A stretch of DNA of 64,000 bases from Posidonia oceanica. Taxonomy: Eukaryota; Streptophyta; Magnoliopsida; Alismatales; Posidoniaceae. The translations under genes were made by a program, and so were the position numbers. A model generated the notes under the pieces. It saw only the letters and a list, made by a program, of their open reading frames with translations, was not told the origin of the DNA and did no database searches. Shown here in pieces: positions 23,463-34,200 of the stretch. Location of the stretch: assembly GCA_037176725.1 (NCBI GenBank), contig JAZBRS010000014.1:77358501-77422500 (forward strand), read 5' to 3'. How positions within the stretch are numbered: position 1 is the first letter of the stretch; every line of letters starts with the position of its first letter.

Positions 23463-26137
23463 GCGTGACTTCTGCACATGTTTCCGTGGCGTAGTCATAG
23501 GGTACGCGATGGGGGTCCCAAGTTAAGTCAATAACCGTAGGGGCCCGTGCTTCAAGCACGAGAGGGGCTATCGAAGGGTTGGCTGGGTAATAGGGTAGGG
23601 GGTGCTGGTATTGGTAGGTTGTAGGAGGCCCTGGCTGGGACCAGGCTAACAGGCTGACTAGGGGCCTACCCAGATAGGAGGCTGGGGTCTGGACCTGAGG
23701 TCTGGCTTGAAGGTATACAGGGGCAGGGGCCTGAGGATGCATGGTAGGGCGAGCAACGAAGCGCCCCGGCCTGGCACGCGGTCAGATCATATGGACTCCC
23801 GACTCGGAGCTAGCAACGGCGGCACGATAAAGAGCAAGAGGGAAAGGCTCCGAGACATCATGAATGAGCTCGGAGGGGTCTACCACAGACGTAGCAGGCC
23901 CAGAGGGGGAGAGAGAGTAGATTCCCGAGGTCCCTGCGCCCCCCAGATTGGGATGTTTCGGGAGGGGCTGGTGGACAATGCTAGGATGAGGGAGGCTAAT
24001 GCTGATGCAGGGGCTAATGCTGATGGGGGGACAGAAGATGGTGCCTCATGCGTGTGGATCGAGATCGTTCCCGACTCGATCAAATTCTGGATGGCGTCCC
24101 GCAGAGTGAGGCAACTGTTTGTCAAGTGCCCAGGGGCTCGATGAAAGTCGCAAAAAAGGTGTGCCTTATGCCAGGAAGTGGATTTGGCAAGGGGCGTGCC
24201 TCGGGAAACCTCAGAAAAGTCACAACCTTGGGGAGGATGGCAGTTAGCGGTTCCACTAGTGGGGTGAATTGACGCCGTGGCTGCCTTGGCCCCTAGGGTT
24301 GCGCTTGCTGGACCGGTGCGGCAGGATACACCGGTTGGGCGATGGTCGTGATTTGTGGTGTGGGAGGTGCTCTAGGTGCTAGTGCATAGACTACTTGATG
24401 CGGGGGAGGCCGAACCGCCAACTGAACAGGCACGGGCATAGGGTCGACATAGGCAACAGTAGGCTTTGGTGAGTCCTTCTTCTTGGGTCGGCTGCTGGTA
24501 CCACTACTATTGCCGCTGGTGTTGCTGTTGGAGTTGTTGCTGTTGCTGCTGGCGGTGGCCTGCTTGGCAAACACAGAGAGCGCTGGGAAGTTGCCACTCC
24601 GTAACGAACTCTCCATGCAGGTGCCAGCCCGGATCAGTGTAGAGAAGGTTGTGACAGATTGAATGCTGAGCAGAGCCCCGATAGTAGGCTGCGCACCCCC
24701 AATCACAATCTTGAGGGACTCCTCATCAGAAGGTCCATCTCGAACCTGTGAAGCGAGTGCGCGCCAGCGGCCGACATACTCCCCGAATGGCTCGCCGAGG
24801 TTCTGCTTTAATGCGACCAGGTCCGCGCGCTTAGGGACCAGGTCCAAGTTGAAGGAGTATTGTCCCAGGAATGCTTCGCTGAGGTCATTCCACGTCTTAA
24901 TGCTGGCCATATCAAGTGAGGTGAACCACTTGAGCACAGGGCCACTTAGACTTTTCTGGAACAAGCGGATTAGCAACCTCTCATCAGCCTAGAGCTGAGC
25001 AAGATCTCCGCGGTACGCCTTCAGGTGTGCAATTGGGTAGCCTCTACCATTGTATTTTTCAAATACCGGGATGCAGAACTTCAGGGGGAGTACCGCCTCT
25101 GGAAAATAACAGAGATCCCGGAACTGGCAAGACTGGTGGTCTGTACCCTGCACTTGTCGAAGTGCTTTCTCCAGAACAGCGAGCTTGTTGTCGCTAGAGT
25201 CTGGAGCTGCTGCCAACTAAGGTGGTACAGCAGGGGCAGAGGCCACATATGCCACATAAGATACACCGAGGTGCTCCTCTAGGTCAACCATCACCTCGCC
25301 TGGTGGAGCGACGGGATGGGCGGCGTATCCGTGCGGATGTGCAGTGTGTGCAGGCATGTATGCTGGGGTAGGGTATTGCTGATGCAGGGGGTATGTATAA
25401 CTAGCATGCTGAGTAGTAGGTGATGCAGTGTGCTGGAGCGTCAGCTGCTGCACCGGCACGGTGCCGGGCTACGGGCCAGTGAGATACTGTGCTCCGATCA
25501 GTCCTACAGATTGACCACCAGGAGCCAGAGGAGGATGCTGTGCTTGGTGTTGTGCATATGCAGGAGGCAGAAGCTGGGCCCCCATCGCCTGAGCAATGAG
25601 TAGCTGAGGCGGTGGTCTAGGCGGGGGAGCAGAGGGGAATGCCTGCGACGCGAGAGCAGGTCGCAGCGGAGCCTCGGGAGCAGCAGGAACAAATGCGGGG
25701 CAAAGAGACAAAGCCATGCCTTGCAGTCTCTGGGCAGTCTCCATCAGCTGCTGGTACTGCATCTCAGGGGACCCATCAGTAGGTATGCTGAGTTGCAGGA
25801 CTGGCGGAGGACCAGAATCAAGCGATTGGGACACAGATTGTCCAAGAGGCGGAGGTCCTAGGGCGTAATTCGCCACAGCAGGGTGAGTGCCAAAAGTGAC
25901 ATCACCTTGAGGAGGAGGAGTCAATGGTGTCTCCGGAGCGCGGGCGGCAGTTACCAAGACAGTCTCGGCAACCGGGTCCGGCGGAGTCTGCCACTGCCCC
26001 ACAGAATAAGAAGGCGGAAGCTGCACCAGAGAAGGAGACGCTGGCACAGAGGGAGTCAATGCAGGAGCCGAAGGGACCAAAAGTGGGGCCGCCTCCAGGG
26101 CAACAGGGACCTGGGAGTCACCAACAAACTAGGCCAT
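23463..26137 (-). pseudogene. Gag of element B (degraded, split by element A)
   Basis: It begins at the ATG at 26137-26135, but codon 3 is TAG (26129-26131) where A and C have CAG. Further in-frame TAGs are at 25469-25471, 25217-25219, 24989-24991 (CAG in C) and 24293-24295. Later segments lie in other frames, so at least one frameshift is present. Recognisable blocks are the gag core (LAVLEKALRQVQGTD, QFRDLCYFPEAVLPLKF, WNDLSEAFLGQYSFNLDLVP), an Asn/Ser-rich segment, a cysteine motif region and, at the break, VIDLTWDPHRVPYDYATETC. The break falls inside the Pro-rich linker before protease. Confidence 0.9.
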
Positions 26138-27312
26138 CACTGACCGAGAACGGGTGATCATAGGGCTATGGGTAGGAGCAAGAGAGCAAATCCTAGGAGG
26201 AGCTATGTTCGCTAAAGCGAAGTGGCTCGGAAGGGGGGATGATCAGAAGCAGGGATCGCAGCAGGGGCGTCAACAAAAGAAGGCACTCAAGCTACAGCTA
26301 AGGAACTCGCTGACAGACCTCTGCAAGAAAGGCAAACACAAAAAAAAAAAAAAAAAAAACAAAGGGTTAGAACCCGAAAGTAAAAGCGAATGCGTTAGTG
26401 TATGACATGAATGCAAATGTATGCTTTCTAGCATGCTCTCCCTCACCAATCTAGGGTGTCCTAGTAGGCAATCAACTTCGGACGCTCAAGGGTGTACGGG
26501 TCGCCGACTCAGGCTAGAAAAAAGCAGGTCCCACATCTTAAACCCGGCCCAAAGCTCAGGTGGTGACGTAGTGGTGCGTAGGTGGCCTTGACCCTGCTAG
26601 AAGCATGGGTGGTACCCTCTACTAACATCGACGCGACCCCCTGACAAGGGAGGATAGACCGATCTACTTGCTCCACACCAAAGTGTTGGATGCAAGAGAC
26701 TGGGACTATCCTTCTCAGACTGTAGGCGGACTCAGATGAGAAGAATGCATGCCCTTTATGATGCTTTATGCAAATGCTTCGCGTTTTATCTTGCATTTTT
26801 TATTAACTCAAGGGGGTGCAGGTGAGTTTGCAGTCTCTAGTTGCTCCTAGAAGTTCTTTTTACTTGCTGTTTTTAGTTAGCCTTGGGGGAAGCAATCACT
26901 CTCTAATTGTCCTTAGGCTTAATGCAAAAGGGGAAGAAAATCATCCAGATATGGCAAGCAGACAGCACACATCACAGCAAAAGGCATGGGCATGGCATGT
27001 GTATGTGTGTGTGAGCATGATAGTGAAAGAAAAGCACTTATCATAGCAAAAAAGCAGGTATGCATAGCATGTACAGGTGCAATGGCATTGCATTAGTGTA
27101 AAGGGAAGCATTCATCATTCAAAAGGCATGCATGGTGTGCCAAGCAAGTATTTAGACACGAAATGCAAGTAAATGAAGCAGCGCAAGCAATTATGGCATA
27201 AAGCAGATAAATAACCAAGCAAGCAGGTAAGCAAGTAAAGTAGGCAGAAGCAAAAGGCAAGCAAACACCCAAGCAAGAGGCGAGAAGGCCAAGGCGAAAG
27301 CTGGAGTACTGC
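26138..27312 (-). other. 5' leader of element B
   Basis: Shares the conserved leader block of A and C (about 26440-26760), including GGTACC at 26611-26616. It also has an A-tract at 26338-26359. No gene is supported. Confidence 0.6.
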
Positions 27313-27330
27313 TCCCCAACAGAGTCGCCA
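27313..27330 (-). other. Primer binding site of element B
   Basis: The minus strand reads TGGCGACTCTGTTGGGGA, one base from the LTR end at 27332. It is the same tRNA-Arg-like site as in A and C. Confidence 0.88.
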
Positions 27331-27331
27331 C

Positions 27332-30300
27332 TGTAGTAATCCTGAATTCTAATCGTCCATGCACATTACCAAAGCTTGTGTGCACCGATCAAAATAGGCT
27401 CACTATATGCGGCTGGATCTGAGGGAAGAACTCGACTCAGAAACGCTGGCAAAAGAAAAGAAAAGAAATGATAAGACAATTCAGAGTCGCCACCGGGTCT
27501 ATTGAATTGGAAGACAAGGAAAACCAGGGGGTAAAGCATGAAAAGACATGTTGAACCGGATGCAAGGAGGGGCAAAGAGATATTATGCTAAGCTAAGCTA
27601 TGCTATGACTCAAGCCTAGGATAAGGGAAAGGTCGATGTGAGCCAAGAGAAAGGGCAAGGACTCCTGTTACGCACGGGGAAGGTGTTAGGCACCCCGATA
27701 CGTCCGAGAGTCGGTCTTTCTTAGGCAATCTCGCGCTCATGCAGGGAATTGCTAGCCTAATGCCTAAATGCCATACATGCTTACCTACTATGCATTGGAA
27801 ATAAACGTGCTATCTAAATGCTCAGCCACGCTGCTAGTGTTCCGAACTGGGCGGACCCTGGTTCGTGAGAACTCCTAAGCAGTAAGCATCATAGCCCTAT
27901 ATGCAGATGCAGGCGATAAAACAAAACGGCAGGGAAACCAAGCAATGCAAGCGACATGCAAGCAATAAAGCAAAGCGGGTGCGGAAAATGGTGCGAAAAT
28001 GTGGAAAATAATGTAAGGCACGGAAAATGATGCAAAAGGCGGAAAGCGATGCAATGGGGCACGGAAAACTATGCGAAGGACTGGGAAAACAATGCAAAAT
28101 GCAGAAAATGGGGCGAAGCACGGAAAACGAGGCAAAGCGGGGTGCAAAACCAAAACAAAGGGGTGGGCAACATGCATAGGGGCTACAGCAAGCCAAAGAA
28201 GCAAAAAAATGCAGAAAACGGCGAGCGAAGTAAAATCGGCGCTTTAAAATGGCTGTCAGCCATCTACAAGTATTAGACGCTGGCAACACCAGCGTCCAAC
28301 ATTGGATGCTAGCATTGCTGGCGTCCAACAACTGCTGGAGGTAGACAGCATGCAATTTTGGTAAAATGATGCAATCTAGCTACATGGATGCAATACAGAT
28401 GCAAATATGCAACTCAATGGGTACTAGACATGCAAATCTAATCTAACAGAAGATCAGAGGAAGAATCAGGGCAAGGGACATGCCAGAATCAAGGATCCAA
28501 ACATGCAAGTTGTTGGACGCCTGTAGGCTGGGCATCCAACGTTAGACGCCAGAGAGGCTGGCATCCAACACAGAACAGAAGACAGAGGAGAGAAGGGAGC
28601 GTGCAAGTGATAGGGGAGAATTGGGATCATGCATTTGGGTCACTGGAGATAAGCATGGAGGAAGCAAGCAAACATGGGATGCAAAATAAACAATCAAACC
28701 TTACCTGTGCTGAGTGCTAGGCCAGAGGCACAACTAGGGTGTTGGACGCGAGCTAGGTCGACGTCCAACGTTGGACGCCAACACCAGCAGCATACAACGC
28801 TCTAGGAGGCACAACACATAAAAAGCATGCATAAACAAGCAAATAAATTAACTGAAATAAAAGAACAGTTGCTGAAGAAGCTAGGCATGCATAAGAACAC
28901 AGGAGGCAAGCAAATAAGCAAGATCAGGGAAGCATACAAGCTTTAAACAAATGCATGAGAAGCCAGGACGTTGGACGCTAGAGCCAGCAGTGTCCAACGT
29001 TGGACGCTGAAGGCTCTGGCGTCCAACAACCCAGACCAACAGACTCACCTGTTCTAAGGGGGAGCTCAGCTCTACCCCTCCTAGATGCATGCAAACACTT
29101 TAAAAGCACGTAGGAAACTAACAGGAGCATGCACAGCAAACATGGCAAGCATTTAATACAAGGAGGCAAGATAAAAGAAGGCATGCATATAAGAACATGA
29201 GCTTCAAACTTAAAAAAAGGAATACATGGCTTAAAGGAATCCTAGCAAGCTTAAGCATGGTTGCCTTAGGGGCCAGGCATCTCTAAGCATGCATGGATCA
29301 GAAGGTAATATCATAAATATGCATGGAATAGGCATGGCAGCAAAGCAAAGCAAGCAGAGGCGTTGAACGCTAGGTGAACCAGCGTCCAACGTTGGACGTG
29401 GCTCACCCTAGCGTCCAACACAGGCAGGAGACTGACTAATAGCAGAGCATGCAAAGGAACTCAAACAAGCATGGAACAAGCAGATAGGCATGGCACAGCA
29501 TCAGAAAGCATTAAAGGAAGCATATGGCATATATTTGCAAAGAAGTATGCAAAAGAAAAGCATGGGAAGCATTCAAACAAGGGCAAAGCAAAGCAGGTCG
29601 TTGGACGCCGGCCTATGCCGCGTCCAACGTTGGACGCACCAGTTGGTGCGTCCAACACACTAAACTTCCTCTTGGATGTGAATCACATCCTAAAGGAGCT
29701 AAAAAAATTGTAAAAGGCATGTTAACGTGCTACCATGCATGCATGACTACAGGGGATAGGTGGTTTACCGTTTTGCAGGCTGGAGCGCCAGGTCGACGAA
29801 GTTCACCGGAGTTGCAAGTGTGTCCACGGCAACAGATTCAGTGGGCTTGCCTGAGCTGCTCAAAGCACCGGAGGAGCTTGCAGCTGGTTGCAGACGGAGA
29901 CGGGAGTGCCTTCTTGCTCTTGAAAGTGAGAATTCTCTCGTAGGCTTTGTGTGGTAACTATGGCGAAGGCTGGAAGTTGCGGTTTTATGCAAAACGACAT
30001 GGGTTCATGTGTTGACAAGGGGATTTGCAGGTGGTTTACAGGTGGTTGCAGGCAATGTCAATGGCCAATGGGTGTGCGTGAGGCTCGAGTGATGTCAGGG
30101 CTATGGCAGAGGCTTGTCAGACGGCCGGCGGAGCCACGGCGGTGGCTGACATGGGCGACCGAAGGTGTGAGGGCGGTGAGAGCGGGATTTCCGGTTAAAT
30201 GGGCAATGATGAGTATCCAAGGTAGTAACTCACCCTTGGAAGGTGGTGGATGAGCTGGAGGGAAGGGAATGACTGGTAGTAAGTGCGGGGAGGTGTGGGA

Positions 30301-30661
30301 TTGGATGGGCGGTGAGCTGGAGGGGGCGGAGCAACCGCTGCTGACCTCGAGTCGTTGGACGCCAGACTAGAGGGTGTCCAACGTTGGATGCTAACACAGG
30401 CCGCGTCTAACGTTGGACGCTGCCTGTTCCAGCGTCCAACACACTCAGGTGGCATAAGCTGCAAATGGGCTTAGGTTTGGGCATAGAAGTGTTGTAAAAC
30501 TTGCAATAAGGCCTGGTAAAGGCTTCTAGGGTTTTGGGCAAGGTTTTGAGTTTAGAAATGGGTTAGAAAATGGGTTAGAAAAGGGAATGCCATTCCAGAA
30601 ACTACACGAGCCTGCAAAAGAGAACCACTAACTTCCAAGCTGTCAGAATGGGGTGTCTACA
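27332..30661 (-). repeat. 5' LTR of element B, 3330 bp (family 2)
   Basis: In sense it starts TGTAGACACCCC and ends ATTACTACA. It is clearly related to the partial LTR of D at 42687-43733. It shares the U5 block (27651-27720) and TATA-like box (27897-27902) with family 1. It differs in carrying GTTGGACGC/GCGTCCAAC palindromic units at 28276-28330, 28512-28569, 28741-28798, 28970-29027, 29362-29419, 29600-29656 and 30354-30440. A diverged upstream array (27960-28210) has the sense core TTTTCCGTGCC in place of TTTTGCGTGCC. Confidence 0.93.
27897..27902 (-). promoter_or_regulatory. Candidate TATA box of element B LTR
   Basis: The sense strand reads CATATAGGGCTATGATG, matching the family 1 LTRs at the same distance (about 570 bp) from the LTR end. 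It is not experimentally supported. Confidence 0.45.
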
Positions 30662-31252
30662 CGCGCCCCCTTTGGCGAACACCTCTTTGTGTCCTGGCCC
30701 GTCGGTTGATGCGTTCTCTGCCTCGCAAGCACAGCGTTTATTGGCTAAGGCCAATAGGCTACGAAGCATGGCTTTCGCACTCGACCCGACTGTGGCCTGC
30801 TCTTCCCACCCAACCCCTGAGGTTCCGGTGCCGCCCTCTATAGCCCTACAGGCTCGCTACACTGCACCTCCGCCCTTTCCATCGCCCCGGCTCCTCACAG
30901 CTCTAGCGATGGGGGTGCATTTTCAGCCTCCTGCATCTGCACAGCACCTTGCACTGCATGCAACTCCCTCCTTTGGTGGCCAGTCTTCTGGATTGGCAGG
31001 AGCACAGCACCCCTTAGGCCCGTTGCCTGGCACCGTGCCAATGCAACAACTGCTGCTCCCCTGCACTACACCTTACACTGCACAGCATACTATCTATCCA
31101 TCTTCCTTGCATCAGGTTCAGACTCTTGCATTCATAGCACCGCACTTTGCACCCTCGCACGGGTATGCTGGCCCTCACGCTACAACACCAGGTGGCGTGA
31201 CGGTGGATCTGGAGGAGCGCTCCTACGTGACCCGCACAGCATACGTGGTCCC
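30662..31252 (+). pseudogene. Gag of element D, 5' segment (cut by B on the left and E on the right)
   Basis: Open for about 197 codons. Homology to the variable N-terminal half of the A and C gag is seen in LLAKANRLRSMAFAL, SPRLLTALAMGVHFQPPAS and GVTVDLEERSYVTRTAYVV. The true start lies beyond the B insertion. The last five bases, GTCCC, are the target duplication of solo LTR E, and the frame continues in register after it at 37074. No stop is present, unlike the gag of A, B and C. Confidence 0.88.
31248..31252. repeat. Target site duplication of solo LTR E, left copy (GTCCC)
   Basis: GTCCC here and at 37074-37078 flank the LTR exactly. Both sit in the same codon phase of the D gag. Confidence 0.95.
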
Positions 31253-34200
31253 TGTAGCGATCCCGATCGGAATCAGGCTCGCTGATTCGACGGCGATTAG
31301 ACCCGAGGAAGAGGCTCAACTCGAAAACACTTGAAATCGAGGAGAAAAAGGAAAGATAAGACAAATCAGAGTCGCCACCATGTCTATTAACGAGAGACAA
31401 GGAAAACCGAGGGAAATGCGTAAATTAACACGCAAAACCAAGCAAGAAATGCAAAGCGAAGCAATGCAAAGGAAAACAAATGCAAACAAATGCAAATGAG
31501 ATGACTCTAGCCTAGGATAAGGGTAGTACGGTCATTGCGGGCCAAAAGACAGGGTAAGGACTCCTGTTACGTGCGGGGAAGGTGTTAGGCACCCCCGACA
31601 CGCCCGAGAATCGGTCTTTCTAGGCTTACGCTCGCATACGCAGGAAAATGCAGGATTGAATGCCTATGTGCCTATAAATGCCTAAATGAATGCTCAAGGT
31701 GTGCTCTAAGTGGGAAGAAACAAAGCAAGGAAGTAAACGTGCTCTCTAAGTGCTCAGCTACGCTGTCCGTGTTCCGAATTAGGCGAAACCTAGCTCGTGA
31801 GAACTCCAGACAGTAAGCATCACAGCCCTATATGCAAATGCAGGCGAAAAAGCGAAACAGCGAGAAAACCATGCAATGCAATCGACATGCAAGGGAAAAC
31901 AGCGTAAAACACGCAAAACAAGGCGAGAAACAAGAAAGGCACGCGAAACGATGCAAAAGAGCGAAACCGGCACGCAAAACAAGCGAGAAAACAAAACAAC
32001 ACGCGAAACGAGACAAGAAAACCGAAAGGCATGCAAAACGATGCAAAAGACGATAGCGGACATGCAAAACCGTGTCAAAAGGAAAGCGAGCGCGCAGAAC
32101 GGCGCAAAAGCAAAGTAGGCACGCAAAACGGTGCCAAAGCAAGAGCGGGCACGGGAAACGGTGCCAAAACGGCGAAGCAAAAACCTCGGAAAAGCCATGC
32201 GAATGCAAGAATGCAGAAAAGATCAGAAGAGGCCAAAGGGGAGGCAAAACAACGTATGTGTAAGAACAAACGTTGTTCAGGACCGCTCAAAGTAGGTGTG
32301 AAGTCCTACAGAGGGGAGAGTGGGCAAACGGAGGGATTACTACCTCTTTGCGACTGTTTCCCGCTAAACCGTTCCACGGTGTGTCTCGCACGCTGCCCAA
32401 AGCTTGCGATGCGATCGGATCGTGGAAAAGGGGGAAGAAAGTCACATGAAGTGGTAAATCCAGGGAAAACACGACACAAAACACTCAAGAATACGCGAAA
32501 CGGGGATTGGAAGATACAAGCAGAAAGGGGAGGCCCTATTCTACATGCTCAAAGAGAAAGAAAGCGAAAACAAGGAAAATTGTGCAAATGGTATGCAAAT
32601 GCGATGCAAGGGTTCAGGAGGACATACCTAGAAGTCCGGGAGCCTGATCTGAAATCTGTCTGGTCCATGCTGAAGAGCGCTTTGCTGCGGTCGCCTGGGC
32701 AGCTTACTTGAGAAGATCCAACGGCCGGATTGGAAGATGTCGCAGCTTCAAGGCAGAAGGGCCAGAACAGGGGAGAAGAACAGATCTAGGTGTTCAGGAG
32801 GTCCTAGGGATGTGCAAAAGGTCCTCCCAAGTGAAAGGGAGCTAGAAGTGCTTAGTGTGTGCAAGAAGATGCTAAAATGCAAGACTAAATGAATGCAAGA
32901 TGCATGCAAAAGCAAGAAAGAGCAAAGAGCAGAAACTGGGAAAAGCCAGGAGTTCAGAAAGCATTTTGAAAAAGAAAAGGGGCTAAAAATGCAAATTTTC
33001 CAAAAAACAGGGGTCCACAGGAAAGGATTTTGAAAACAGGAGAGGACAGGGGTCCATTTTGCAAAAAACTAGACTCAGAAAGTTGTTTTGAAAAGAGGGT
33101 ATGCTTTAAAAGAGGTTTTGAAAGCAAAAAGAAGTCAGAAAGCAATTTTGGAAAAACTGGGGTCTAAAATGCAAATTTTCCAGAAAACAGGGTTCTGGGG
33201 AGTCTGGGAATACTAGTGGAGGGTCTGCATGCAATTTGGTAGGCATAGGAGCTAGAATGCAACCTAGGGGCAAAATGGTCTTTTCACATATTTTTTAAAA
33301 GATGCAAGGGCCTATGTGTGATTTTGAAATCATGCAGGGGTCAAAAATGCAATTTAATATGGAAAACATGCTCTGAAAAATAAGGGACAGGACTACAGTG
33401 CAATTTTTAAAAAGAATAGGGTCAAAAATGCAATGTAATAAGCTAAAAATGCATGCAAGAGTTACTGTCCATTTAAAATGGACCTAAATGCAAATATGAA
33501 AAAACAGAGGAAAAGAAATGCAATGCAGTATGCAAAATAAAAAAATAAATCCTAAGTTCTACAGTGCATGGACCTATATGCAAAAACAAAAACATGCAGG
33601 GGGCCAGAATGCAATGCAGTATGGCAAAATATATGCAAATAAATGAACTGATTCAAGACAGGACTTACATGCAAAAATCAAAAGCAGAGGGGCTAAACTG
33701 CAAAATATTACAACTGAAACACACAGTAAAAGGACTGAAAAGCAAATACTGGAAAACACAAATAAAAGCGACAATTTGGCATAGTATTCAATTAGAAACT
33801 AAGCTGAAATAAATGACATAAGGACTAAAGTGCAAAAATTGAAAAACTTAAGCTAAACATGCAATATTTACACCTAAAACTATACTAAAGAGAAATAAAT
33901 GAACAGTGCTGATCGTCGACGGCGACGAGCACTGTAGCACAAAGCTTCCAGAGCTCGTGGCCGCCGACAGGGGAGGCTGAGGAGGCGCAGGTTGGTGGAG
34001 GGCGTAGCCGGCGACCGTCCGGAGCTCTGGGAACGGTCCGGAGCTCGCTCTGCTGGCCGGAGCATCGTGGAGGTCAGGGAACCGGCGCCGGAGAAGAAAG
34101 GAGGACCGGCGAGCTGCTGCGGCGTCCGGGAGGCTCGGAACTTGGCTCTGACCAGCGGAAAAGCAGCAGGAGGAGGAGAGGGAGCTAGGGGAAGGAAGAT

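Larger units (their letters stand above)
23463..30661 (-). mobile_element. Element B: family 2 Tat/Ogre-type element, 5' part only in window
   Basis: On the minus strand: 5' LTR (30661-27332), primer site, leader and gag up to 23463, where element A has split it. The rest of B should lie beyond A, outside the window. B is itself inserted in the gag of plus-strand element D. The five bases right of the LTR (CGCGC, 30662-30666) are the expected target duplication, with its partner out of view. Confidence 0.9.
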
